Shown piece by piece: positions 8,828-16,479 of a stretch of 64,000 bases of DNA. The stretch's first letter is position 1, and every line of letters starts with the position of its first letter. Origin of the DNA: Siminovitchia sediminis (GTDB taxonomy: Bacteria; Bacillota; Bacilli; Bacillales; Bacillaceae_C); contig NZ_JBHUEO010000004.1 in the NCBI RefSeq assembly GCF_042680885.1, forward strand, positions 124,001 to 188,000, in the 5' to 3' direction. The position numbers and the translations under genes are program-made. Under the pieces are notes generated by a model that saw nothing but the letters and a program-made list of their open reading frames with translations, did no database searches and was not told the origin of the DNA.

Positions 8828-9496
8828 ATGTTGAATGTGGTCGGAATATATGGAACAAGCTTTGATGCAATGAAAGCCATCGATACTTTGAAGCATGATG
8901 GTATAGACGATCGACATATACACGTAGTTGTGAATGATGAGCTGAAGTCTCGAACCATTGAGGATAAAAGCAGGGCGATTGTAAAAGATGTACAGACAAA
9001 TGATGTGGAACATGATAATTTCTGGGAAGAGTTGAAGTCATTTTTTACCGATCAGGATCTCAATATAGGAAAAACAGAAGCTGAGGCAGAGAGATATTCG
9101 AAAGAAGTGGAAAACGGTCAAATTCTTGTGCTTGTGGGCAGCAACGCAGACCAGGGAAGATCTCGCCTGCTGTCAACAGAGAACATTCCGGTGAATGAAA
9201 CAGTCTCTTTAAAAGTGCATGGTGAAAAAGTGGACAACCAAATGACAGGAGACCGATTTAACCAGGAAGATCACACTCCACAAGCTAAAAAACCTGGATA
9301 CCCCTCTTATGCAACAAAATCTAATCCTGATCTTTTACAACAAAGCGGAAGACCAAAAGTGAGAGAAGAAAGCATGACTTCGCTGGCTGGAAGACAAAAA
9401 GAGTACGAAGAAGAGATAAATCCATTCGAAAACCGATATTTGCCCGATAAAAACAGGAGTTCAGATCTGCGGGATGATGGAAACAGCCTTTCATAA
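8828..9496 (+). CDS. General stress protein 17M-like (YflT domain) protein
   Basis: A 222-residue soluble protein. The first 105 residues match the YflT/GSP17M domain (VVGIYGTSFDAMKAIDTLKHDG ... ILVLVGS), found in sigma-B dependent heat and stress proteins of Bacillus. The rest is a charged, proline- and glutamine-containing tail that is probably disordered. Molecular function of the domain is unknown. A sigma-B-like promoter precedes it and a strong terminator follows. It is the first gene of the inserted block after ruvA. Confidence 0.75.
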   Translation: MLNVVGIYGTSFDAMKAIDTLKHDGIDDRHIHVVVNDELKSRTIEDKSRAIVKDVQTNDVEHDNFWEELKSFFTDQDLNIGKTEAEAERYSKEVENGQILVLVGSNADQGRSRLLSTENIPVNETVSLKVHGEKVDNQMTGDRFNQEDHTPQAKKPGYPSYATKSNPDLLQQSGRPKVREESMTSLAGRQKEYEEEINPFENRYLPDKNRSSDLRDDGNSLS

Positions 9497-9524
9497 AGCC
9501 CAGGCAAGCGCCTGGCTTTTTTTT
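9496..9524 (+). terminator. Terminator of the YflT-like gene
   Basis: The perfect stem AGCCAGGC-type (GCCCAGGC/GCCTGGCT) is followed by eight T residues immediately after the stop codon. Confidence 0.9.
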
Positions 9525-9652
9525 CTTGTGTAATCCTTAATTATCTTTGCTCCTGTATGATCATGCTGGTTAAGGTTGCAAAAAGAAGCAAACGGATCAT
9601 ACATTAAGAAATATTTGGTAAACTAAAAATATCATATGAGAAAGGAGAACGG

Positions 9653-10273
9653 ATGATGAAATTTGAAGGTTTTTCGAAAAGCGACTTTGAAACTTTTCAC
9701 GTAAATGGCCTGGAAGATAGGATGAATGCCATACAAACGAGGATTCAGCCAAAGTTTAAAGCAATTGGGGAAACGCTTGCATCTGATCTATCCGCAATGA
9801 CCGGCATGGAAATGTTCTTACATATTGCGAAGCATGCAAGAAGAACAGTAAATCCTCCAAATGATACATGGCTTGCCATTGCCAATAACAAACGCGGCTA
9901 CAAAAAACATCCGCACTTTCAAGTCGGCCTGTTCGATGATCATGCATTTATTTGGCTTGCCTATATTTATGAGCTGCCCAATAAAGCAGAATATGCGCAA
10001 AAGTTTCTAGATCAGATGGACTTTATTATAGAAAATGTTCCGGGGGATTTTGTTGTGTCTATGGATCATATGAAAAAAGACGCGGAAAAAATCAGTGTTA
10101 TTAATCTGAAAAAAACGTTGGAACGCTTCCGTGATGTCAAAAAGGCGGAATTTTTAATAGGAAGGCAAATTCCAGCAGATGATCCCATTGTTCAGGACGG
10201 GGATGGCTTTATTTCCTTGGCAAAAGGTACTTTTGAGACTCTAATACCCATTTACAAGTTAGGGTTTGCGTAA
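9653..10273 (+). CDS. DUF1054 family protein (YktB-like)
   Basis: A 206-residue protein of the DUF1054 family typified by B. subtilis YktB. It shows the conserved segments KHARRTVNPPNDTW and NKRGYKKHPHFQVGLF in the first half. No membrane segment or signal peptide. The function of the family is not known. ATG 9653 has a clear AAAGGAG site. It stands alone between two terminators. Confidence 0.85.
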   Translation: MMKFEGFSKSDFETFHVNGLEDRMNAIQTRIQPKFKAIGETLASDLSAMTGMEMFLHIAKHARRTVNPPNDTWLAIANNKRGYKKHPHFQVGLFDDHAFIWLAYIYELPNKAEYAQKFLDQMDFIIENVPGDFVVSMDHMKKDAEKISVINLKKTLERFRDVKKAEFLIGRQIPADDPIVQDGDGFISLAKGTFETLIPIYKLGFA

Positions 10274-10289
10274 AATGAAAACACGGGCG

Positions 10290-10490
10290 CCGCGTGCCGT
10301 ATGTGGAGAAATGCAAAAAATGGTTTCCTGCAAACGACCAGCGCTGGCCCATGGCCAAAGCAGCAACCTGTTGCATAAGCGACATGTAGGTACGGATGTC
10401 CGTTAAGCCGGATGGAGCCGGACATCAAATATAAAAGGATTCACAACATGTATCCAGGATAAAAGCCGGCTTCCGAAGGCCGGCTTTTTA
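10290..10490 (+). ncRNA. Structured intergenic region ending in a terminator; possible small RNA or 3' UTR
   Basis: This GC-rich gap has no plausible reading frame. It contains the perfect 8-bp stem GATGTCCG/CGGACATC around 10397-10427 and ends in the strong GCCGGC hairpin at 10461-10490. It could be an independent small RNA, or only the 3' UTR of the DUF1054 gene. No promoter was identified with confidence. Confidence 0.25.
10461..10490. terminator. Bidirectional terminator
   Basis: AAAAGCCGGC and GCCGGCTTTTTA flank a short loop. It can end the DUF1054 transcript from the left and the ABC ATPase transcript from the right. Confidence 0.9.
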
Positions 10491-10493
10491 CTA

Positions 10494-11288
10494 TTAAGCA
10501 TGAACTTTCTTTTCAACAGACAACCAAGGCCTGCCGTCTTCCCACCTTACATGGACGGGGAGCTTAAACGTTTCGGTTAAGATGTCATCCCTTACAACCT
10601 CATGTTTTGGACCTGCAGCAACAATTTTTCCGTCCTTTATTGATAATACGTGAGTGACATCTTCAACAAGCTCTTCAATATGGTGGGTCACGTAAACAAA
10701 TTGGCATGGACGATTGACTATTTCCTTCGTCAGTTCCAAGACCTGTTCACGGGATAATATATCAAGTCCCGAACATGGTTCATCCAAAATTAACAGCTTG
10801 GGATCATTCATTAAGGAACGTGCGATGAGCACTCTTCTTCGCTCCCCTTGAGAAAGCTGTTTGTATGGTTTTCCTTTTAACGATTCCAATCGAAACCTGC
10901 CAATGAGTTCATCCGCTTTTTCCCAATCCTCCTGGTGGACTTGTTCATATAAGCCAAAGGAGGCAAACTTTCCACTGACGATGATTTCTTCAATCGTTTC
11001 ATACTCGATAATATGAGAAAACCGGCTCAGCGAACTGCTGACGAACCCGATTTCTTTTCGAAGATCCGGAAGATAGGATTCACCAAATGAATAACCCAGA
11101 ACAGAAATTTCGCCGGATGAGGGAAATTCATAAGCCGTAATAATATTTAACAAAGATGTTTTCCCCGACCCATTTAAGCCCAGAATCCCCCAATTTTCTC
11201 CCTTTTTCATTTCCCAGTTTATTTCGCTTAAAATGTCCCGCCCGTCTCTTTTCCAAGAAACATTTTGTAAAGACAGTAAGTTATCCAT
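10494..11288 (-). CDS. ABC transporter ATP-binding protein (YlmA-like)
   Basis: A 264-residue single ABC ATPase. Walker A GLNGSGKTS is near residue 40, the signature is LSQGERRR, and Walker B is LLILDEPCSGLD; the H-loop is VTHH. The sequence resembles B. subtilis YlmA, an orphan ATPase with no known permease. No permease gene is next to it here either, so substrate and even a transport role are uncertain. ATG follows AGAGAGG. Confidence 0.85.
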   Translation of the reverse strand: MDNLLSLQNVSWKRDGRDILSEINWEMKKGENWGILGLNGSGKTSLLNIITAYEFPSSGEISVLGYSFGESYLPDLRKEIGFVSSSLSRFSHIIEYETIEEIIVSGKFASFGLYEQVHQEDWEKADELIGRFRLESLKGKPYKQLSQGERRRVLIARSLMNDPKLLILDEPCSGLDILSREQVLELTKEIVNRPCQFVYVTHHIEELVEDVTHVLSIKDGKIVAAGPKHEVVRDDILTETFKLPVHVRWEDGRPWLSVEKKVHA

Positions 11289-11540
11289 TCTTTATGCCTC
11301 TCTTTGCAAACCAATGATTTATCATTACCGTAGCAAACTTTAGAAAATAAGTAAATTGGAAGATCCATTTAATTCGGGCAATTCCACTGTAAGACTACAA
11401 ACACTATAGGGAAAGAGTAAGACAACTCTCCACGTTGATCTTTTTCCTCAATGATGGCATGCTTGTTCCGCCGGCTTGAATCACTTTTCGGCAGCTTGAA
11501 ACAGTGCTGGCTGCCTTGCCCCTTATGAATCTTACAGCCG

Positions 11541-12383
11541 TCACCATAAATAATCCAATATGGGGCCTTTGAATAAGTTTGTATCTATGTGACAGCTCTT
11601 TGCATCAATACCGTATTGCCATCCGATCACATGGCTTCCTTCAGGTGCTTCAGCGTTATATTCCGGCGCCTTAGCTTGTGAAGTGATACCTGCTTGTGGA
11701 TGAGCGCTCCATATTAAGGTTTCTTTTTTAAAATTTTCCACATTTTGAGCAGCTTTTACAAATTCTTGATACAGATTTTGTTCTTCAGCAAATACACCGT
11801 AAATTCCGGGTTCAAATACTGATTCTTTCACTCCATCGTACCAGCCATGCAAAAACTCTGAGTCTATAGGATAACCTGGCTCAATATCCACAAAAATAGC
11901 TTTCCCTTCAGGAACATCAAGCGAACGGGCCAAGGATACTGCCTCTTCAGCTTGGTTGAATCCATTTTCATAACCCCTTGCATCCGTCACATGGTTATAA
12001 ATCAGCAATATATAAATATCTTTTGAATGAAGATAATCGGCCTCTTGGCCGGTTAAACCCACAGAAACATTTTTATTGTCTCCTATATATCTGCCCCATA
12101 CTTTAGGATCTCCAAATTGATCCGATACACAGGCATAAAGTTCATCAGTTGTCTTGCTCGCTGAATCCACTCCCCAGTAAACTTCATCTTCTTTTTTATT
12201 TGTTGGATGTTCTTCCTGCTCAGCACCTTCTTCATCGGTACCCTTTTGTTTCTGTTCTGTCTGCTCTCCCGGCTGATTTTCATCATTGGCCACATTAGGG
12301 ATATATTCTTTGAAAACAAATAACAAAGTGCTCAAAATTATGATGGACATGACGATCAAAAAAATGTTCTTCCAGTTATTCAT
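11541..12383 (-). CDS. Membrane-anchored DUF1906 glycoside hydrolase-like protein
   Basis: A 280-residue protein with an N-terminal membrane anchor (about residues 5-26), a Glu/Lys-rich linker to residue 67, then a DUF1906 (Rv2525c-like) TIM-barrel domain beginning VYWGVDSAS. Features of that family visible here are RYIGDN, ILLIYNHV, IFVDIEP and the terminal WQYG. The fold is that of glycoside hydrolases, but the substrate is unknown; cell wall is a reasonable guess. ATG has an AGGAGGAAGGGG site. No partner gene is adjacent. Confidence 0.75.
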   Translation of the reverse strand: MNNWKNIFLIVMSIIILSTLLFVFKEYIPNVANDENQPGEQTEQKQKGTDEEGAEQEEHPTNKKEDEVYWGVDSASKTTDELYACVSDQFGDPKVWGRYIGDNKNVSVGLTGQEADYLHSKDIYILLIYNHVTDARGYENGFNQAEEAVSLARSLDVPEGKAIFVDIEPGYPIDSEFLHGWYDGVKESVFEPGIYGVFAEEQNLYQEFVKAAQNVENFKKETLIWSAHPQAGITSQAKAPEYNAEAPEGSHVIGWQYGIDAKSCHIDTNLFKGPILDYLW

Positions 12384-13171
12384 ACGTCATCCCCTTCCTC
12401 CTGCAATTTATGCAAGAGGATGAAAAAGGGGATTAAAATTTTTTTGAAAAAGGACTAGGAAACTTATATCAATCATAGACGAAATAACTATTGTGAAAAG
12501 CACACTTTATATGTACAGAAGATGATTTAAAAAAGAAGATGTGAAACTATGCGTTAAGGGATTCACCCAGACTGGAATGGCCGCTGCCTAAAGGGGGGCC
12601 AGACAAACCATTGTATCCTTGCATTGAAAAATTGCTTTGTATATTGGGGCACACATATACGGTATCTTTTATTATGAGGAAAATTGATTATAAAAAATAA
12701 GTTGCTGTAGCTTATGACGATGGACAGAAGGGTCCTCCTGTAACGTATCTATTTGCTACAACAGACAGGTCCAAAAAGATGGAACATGCTGTTTGTAAGA
12801 ATGGTTATGGTACCGTGCGCTGCCCGGTTTGGCGGAAATTGATGATCGTTTCGCAAATAGCTTTGGAGAAAACAAACTATGTAACAAGTAAAAATAAAGA
12901 AAATGATATGCGGAATATCATCATCCAACAGCATGTAAAATCAAACTTATTATTTGACATCGGCCTTTAAATCTAAGTCATGTTTGAAGATATAAATATA
13001 GCCTCCTTTTTTACACTAATAAGGATTTTTTATATGTATACCGACTTTCTCTCAACACGAAAAATGAAAGAGTAAATCTACACACACCCCCCCTGTGTCT
13101 AGTAACAGAAAAATCCTCTAACCTTGCTTAGTCATTTCACCATTTTCGGACAGGTCGTGATTCCTGTCTTA
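12384..13171. other. Long intergenic stretch with a possible gene remnant
   Basis: About 790 bases without an intact gene. From 12673, the frame starting ATG AGG AAA reads MRKIDYKK, a TAA stop, then VAVAYDDGQKGPPV. This resembles the start of small FlhB C-terminal-domain proteins (YlqH type), but similarity stops after some 20 codons and the rest of the frame (to 12970) is not recognised. The remainder is AT-rich with no clear feature until the sigma-K-like promoter at 13172. Confidence 0.35.
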
Positions 13172-13198
13172 ACCGATTGGCTGTATTTCCATATTCTA
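13172..13198 (+). promoter_or_regulatory. Predicted sigma-K promoter of the YjcZ-like gene
   Basis: AC at 13172-13173 and CATATTCTA at 13190-13198 are separated by 16 bases, matching the mother-cell sigma-K consensus AC-N16-CATAnnnTA. The start codon of a sporulation-family gene follows 31 bases later. Confidence 0.6.
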
Positions 13199-13229
13199 TA
13201 ATGAGGCTATCATAAGGAGGTGCTGATAT

Positions 13230-13325
13230 ATGAGCGGCTATGCAGGAGGTTACGGCAAAGGCTTTGCTTTGATTGTTGTCTTGTTTATTCTGTTGATTAT
13301 TGTCGGTACATTTTACGGTTACTAG
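13230..13325 (+). CDS. YjcZ family sporulation protein (31 aa)
   Basis: A 31-residue peptide MSGYAGGYGKGFALIVVLFI... ending in GTFYGY. The glycine/tyrosine-rich head followed by one hydrophobic helix is the YjcZ/YczM pattern of tiny sporulation-associated membrane peptides in Bacillaceae. A perfect AAGGAGGTG site precedes ATG 13230, a sigma-K-like promoter lies upstream and a strong terminator downstream. Function of the family is not known. Confidence 0.85.
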   Translation: MSGYAGGYGKGFALIVVLFILLIIVGTFYGY

Positions 13326-13342
13326 GAGCTCACCGTAAAGAC

Positions 13343-13378
13343 AATCCAGGAAGCTGAGGTAGTGGCTTCCTGGATTTT
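13343..13378 (+). terminator. Terminator of the YjcZ-like gene
   Basis: AATCCAGGAAGC pairs with GCTTCCTGGATT, followed by a T-rich tail. Confidence 0.9.
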
Positions 13379-13385
13379 ATTTTCA

Positions 13386-13541
13386 TTACCGTTTTGAGGT
13401 TTTGTTTTGCCCGCCCATATTAGAAAATGCGGGAATGAGATTTTGCAGCTGGCCGGATCTTCCTGTCATCATGCTGTATGCAGCAGCCCCAATTCCAACT
13501 GACGCAATAATCGGCAAAATTTGGATCTTATTGTTGCGCAT
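13386..13541 (-). CDS. Small DUF3918/YrzQ-like protein (51 aa)
   Basis: A 51-residue peptide beginning MRNNKIQILPIIASVGIGAA, with one hydrophobic segment (about residues 7-23) and a basic tail. The layout, a short head followed by a small-residue-rich helix with AAAYSMM, resembles the DUF3918 (YrzQ) family of Bacillus. ATG 13541 has an AAGGGTGA site seven bases upstream. Function is unknown. It converges with the YjcZ-like gene. Confidence 0.6.
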   Translation of the reverse strand: MRNNKIQILPIIASVGIGAAAYSMMTGRSGQLQNLIPAFSNMGGQNKTSKR

Positions 13542-13699
13542 AGACAGTCACCCTTTTTACAAGTTTTGCTCAACTGAGCATCTTTAGATTATCCGCTCAG
13601 GCTGATAAAAAACGAAGCATTTCTTCCCAATATGTTAATCCTCAGCCAAAACGGGTATTCATTTACTGTCAATGTCACCAATAAAAGGAGGAGTTTGAA

Positions 13700-14074
13700 A
13701 TGGATGAAAGTGTGAACCATGGAAAAGCTATAATTATCAAATCTCTGATGGTTCTTCCTGTTGTATGGATTATACTGTCGCTGTTCAATGGTGTAAGCTT
13801 TTGGCATTCAACCGTACTTGGATTAGTTTTGCTGCTTCTGTCCTATTTTACAGGAGATATGTTCATTCTTCCCAAAATGGGGAATGCTTCGGCGACTATT
13901 GGGGATCTAATTCTTTCACTCATCGTCCTATGGGGCGGGTTGAACCTGTTTGGGTATAGCAAGGCCCTCGGAGAGTCCATTTTAACCGTCGTGGTTTTAT
14001 GTGCCGGAGAGTATTTCTACCACAAATGGCTGCTCCGAACACAATTTAGGGAAACCCGGAACGGACAATATTAA
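13700..14074 (+). CDS. DUF2512 family membrane protein (YndM-like)
   Basis: A 124-residue protein with four hydrophobic helices (about residues 12-30, 33-52, 63-80, 86-105) and the pattern TGDMFILPKMGN typical of DUF2512/YndM. Role unknown. ATG follows a strong AAAGGAGGAG site. The MBL-fold gene starts 23 bases after it, so the two may be co-transcribed. Confidence 0.8.
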   Translation: MDESVNHGKAIIIKSLMVLPVVWIILSLFNGVSFWHSTVLGLVLLLLSYFTGDMFILPKMGNASATIGDLILSLIVLWGGLNLFGYSKALGESILTVVVLCAGEYFYHKWLLRTQFRETRNGQY

Positions 14075-14097
14075 AACTGCTTAGGAGGGCATAATCT

Positions 14098-14940
14098 TTG
14101 GAAAAGAACATGTCTTATGGAGATGATTATAAATTTATCCCGGCTACCTCTATAAACAGCGGCAGCGGGATTGAAATAAAACCGGATATTTACAGCCATA
14201 CGATTCAAATAGTGAATGTCTGCTTTATTGGCAGCCCTGACGATACCTTTGTTTTAGTTGATGCCGGGATGCCTCATTCATCTGAACAAATCTTATCGGT
14301 AACCGAAAAACGCTTCGGTCCGAATGCAAAGACAGAAGCCATTATTCTGACTCACGGGCATTTTGACCATGTAGGCGCATTAATTGAACTCGTTGAACAA
14401 TGGGGTGTACCTGTGTATGCCCACGAATTGGAACTGCCATATCTGACAGGCCAAAAATCATATCCCGAACCTGACACAACTGTCGAAGGCGGAATGGTTG
14501 CCAAAATGTCTCCCATGTTCCCCATTGAGCCCATCAATTTGGGACATCAGGTGAAAGCGTTGCCCTCGGACGGGACTGTTCCTCATGCACCCGGATTCCG
14601 CTGGATTCATACACCCGGCCACACTGAGGGTCATGTATCCTTTTTCAGGGAAAAAGACCGGGTATTGCTAGCAGGTGATGCTTTTGTAACGGTTAAACAG
14701 GAGTATTTATATAGGGTATTTACTCAGGAAAAAGAAATTAGCGGTCCCCCCAGGTACTTAACACCGGACTGGTCGTCATCATGGGCATCAGTCAAAAAGC
14801 TCCAGCAACTGCAACCGTCAGTGGCCATTACGGGACATGGGGTTCCAATGGAAGGCGAAGAACTGACTATGAAATTGGACAAGCTGGTGAAGGACTTTCA
14901 TCAAATTGCCATACCGGATCACGGAAAGTATGTAAACTAA
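14098..14940 (+). CDS. Metallo-beta-lactamase fold hydrolase
   Basis: A 280-residue MBL-fold enzyme. The zinc motif THGHFDH is at about residues 83-89, later ligands are in HTPGHTEGH and LAGDAFV, and the terminal His is in ITGHGVP. All metal ligands expected for a two-metal site are present. Substrate cannot be assigned from sequence; many such proteins are thioesterases or quorum lactonase-like. Translation starts at TTG 14098 after AGGAGGG. The HMA-like gene lies 58 bases downstream. Confidence 0.85.
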   Translation: MEKNMSYGDDYKFIPATSINSGSGIEIKPDIYSHTIQIVNVCFIGSPDDTFVLVDAGMPHSSEQILSVTEKRFGPNAKTEAIILTHGHFDHVGALIELVEQWGVPVYAHELELPYLTGQKSYPEPDTTVEGGMVAKMSPMFPIEPINLGHQVKALPSDGTVPHAPGFRWIHTPGHTEGHVSFFREKDRVLLAGDAFVTVKQEYLYRVFTQEKEISGPPRYLTPDWSSSWASVKKLQQLQPSVAITGHGVPMEGEELTMKLDKLVKDFHQIAIPDHGKYVN

Positions 14941-14998
14941 ATAACCGGGAATCCTTCTGATTCCCGGAGCTCCAGAGTAAGTAAGGAGGCGGCCCAAA

Positions 14999-15208
14999 TT
15001 GGAAGAGACTACAATTTATGTAAATGTAGCACAAAACAAAGAGGCGATCCAAAAATTACAGCAAACGCTGCTGGAACTGCATGGAATCGAAAGAGCGTTG
15101 GTGGATATCGAGGACGGTGAAGTAAAAATTACCTACAACCATGAAAAGTTATCACATGAAAATATTTTAAGTACCATTTCCAGAAACGGATTTGACATTT
15201 TACCGTAA
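14999..15208 (+). CDS. HMA-domain-like small protein lacking the CxxC metal site
   Basis: A 69-residue protein with the beta-alpha-beta spacing of copper-chaperone HMA domains (IYVNV ... GIERALVDIEDGEVKITYN ... NILSTISRNGFDI). The loop that normally holds CxxC reads VAQNKEAI, so the usual metal ligands are absent. Metal binding is therefore doubtful; it may be a regulatory or protein-interaction version. It starts at TTG 14999 after AAGGAGGCGG. Confidence 0.7.
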   Translation: MEETTIYVNVAQNKEAIQKLQQTLLELHGIERALVDIEDGEVKITYNHEKLSHENILSTISRNGFDILP

Positions 15209-15215
15209 CTACATT

Positions 15216-15848
15216 CTACTTTCCCTTCTCCTTATCCCTGCGTGCTGCTATTAAGTTTTTAAGAGGTTGTTCAAGGATGATTCCCAAAAAAACCAAAGCC
15301 AGTCCTCCCGTTATTCCTGCTGTTACATCCGTTAAATAATGGACACCCAGATACAGCCGGCTTGCCGCGACAGTCAAAATCACTCCAGTAAAAACAGCAA
15401 CCCAAACATAACGTTTTGGGTTATTGTTTTTAAGAGCAAGATACATAAAATACCCATATACCGCAGCACTATTCATGGAATGTCCGCTGGGAAAGCTGTT
15501 TCCGGCTTCCTGAATGATCGGATCCATATCCGGCCGATGTCTCCCCACCATGTGTTTAATCAGTTCATTTAACCCTCTGGCTCCCCACAGAACACTCATA
15601 AGGAAAATGATTCGCCAAACATGTTTTTTTATAAGAAAATACATGGAAGCAAGAACAGCAAGCGGAAATAAAAATGTTATAGATCCCAGTTCTGTGGCAT
15701 TGAGAAAAAAAGATGTTAACGGATCCGTACGCATTTCATTAAAAAAAGTAAGCACTTCCCGGTCTATATGCTCAGCAAAGGGCATTTTAAAAACCCATGC
15801 CATTATCAACAATATGAATGTGAAGGCAATAAACAAGGGGAATATCAC
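15216..15848 (-). CDS. PAP2 family membrane phosphatase
   Basis: A 210-residue membrane protein with the three-part acid phosphatase motif: KHMVGRHRP, PSGHSMNS and SRLYLGVHYLTDV. Catalytic Arg, both His and the final Asp are present. Five to six hydrophobic segments are visible. Members act on undecaprenyl pyrophosphate or phosphatidate-type lipids; which applies here is not determined. Start is GTG 15848; no strong ribosome binding site decides it. It converges with the HMA-like gene, leaving seven bases. Confidence 0.9.
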   Translation of the reverse strand: MIFPLFIAFTFILLIMAWVFKMPFAEHIDREVLTFFNEMRTDPLTSFFLNATELGSITFLFPLAVLASMYFLIKKHVWRIIFLMSVLWGARGLNELIKHMVGRHRPDMDPIIQEAGNSFPSGHSMNSAAVYGYFMYLALKNNNPKRYVWVAVFTGVILTVAASRLYLGVHYLTDVTAGITGGLALVFLGIILEQPLKNLIAARRDKEKGK

Positions 15849-15925
15849 ACCATCACCACCGAAAAAAATATCATAGCGAGTCTGATAGGGTTCAATGAGG
15901 GGACCAACTTTTTTGCAGCTTAGAG

Positions 15926-16231
15926 ATGATGGATAGGTACTATGTTCAAAGCTATGTATACTGCCAACTTCAACGTACGGAACAGGCTTATCCGATCATG
16001 TTTGTAAAAAAGGAGCATTTTTTACTGAACAAGCTTTCCCGGCAAAGCTTGATCTTGATTCGGATGGGAGCAAGCCCCATTCTGTCTGCTATGCAGCATA
16101 AGGGCACTATGGGAGTTGAAGTCTCCGCTCTCCTGGACTGCAACGCCCTATGCTTTATGGACTACCACATCTATGATAAATCAATCCTCATTCAAATAAA
16201 ATTCCCTCTTCACGGATTGTTTATCCAATAA
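15926..16231 (+). CDS. Doubtful open reading frame (101 aa)
   Basis: A 101-codon frame that resembles no family I recognise. It has no convincing ribosome binding site and an unremarkable composition. It is followed by a terminator-like hairpin at 16240, but that hairpin is better explained as serving the aconitase-side transcript on the other strand. The only other content of the 15849-16289 gap is that hairpin. Confidence 0.2.
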   Translation: MMDRYYVQSYVYCQLQRTEQAYPIMFVKKEHFLLNKLSRQSLILIRMGASPILSAMQHKGTMGVEVSALLDCNALCFMDYHIYDKSILIQIKFPLHGLFIQ

Positions 16232-16234
16232 CGT

Positions 16235-16264
16235 TTAAAAAGGACGGATGTGGTTCCGTCCTTA
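16235..16264 (-). terminator. Terminator after the zinc-ribbon gene
   Basis: AAGGACGG pairs with CCGTCCTT. Read on the minus strand it is followed by TTTTTAAA, placing it after the aconitase/zinc-ribbon pair. Confidence 0.75.
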
Positions 16265-16289
16265 AAGGGATTTAGCATTTCTATTGATT

Positions 16290-16463
16290 TTAATCCAACA
16301 AACGATTGTTTTCATCCACTTCCATTACTTTTGCTGCAGGGGTTTCTTCATTAATATAACCAGCACCCCTGCAGACACTGCATTTATACTGCCATCCTTC
16401 ATCATCGGCCAGCATGCCTGTCCCATGGCAGGCTGTGCAAGGTTGTTGGCGTAAATCATCCAT
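16290..16463 (-). CDS. Small zinc-ribbon protein with CxxCxGxG repeats (57 aa)
   Basis: A 57-residue protein with two DnaJ-type knuckles, CTACHGTG near residue 9 and CSVCRGAG near residue 29, followed by an acidic tail. Two CxxC pairs are enough for one zinc ion. ATG 16463 has an AGGGGAGTG site. It lies 16 bases after the aconitase stop on the same strand, which suggests co-transcription. A role in folding or iron-sulphur maturation of aconitase is only a guess. Confidence 0.75.
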   Translation of the reverse strand: MDDLRQQPCTACHGTGMLADDEGWQYKCSVCRGAGYINEETPAAKVMEVDENNRLLD

Positions 16464-16479
16464 TTTTGTTCACTCCCCT

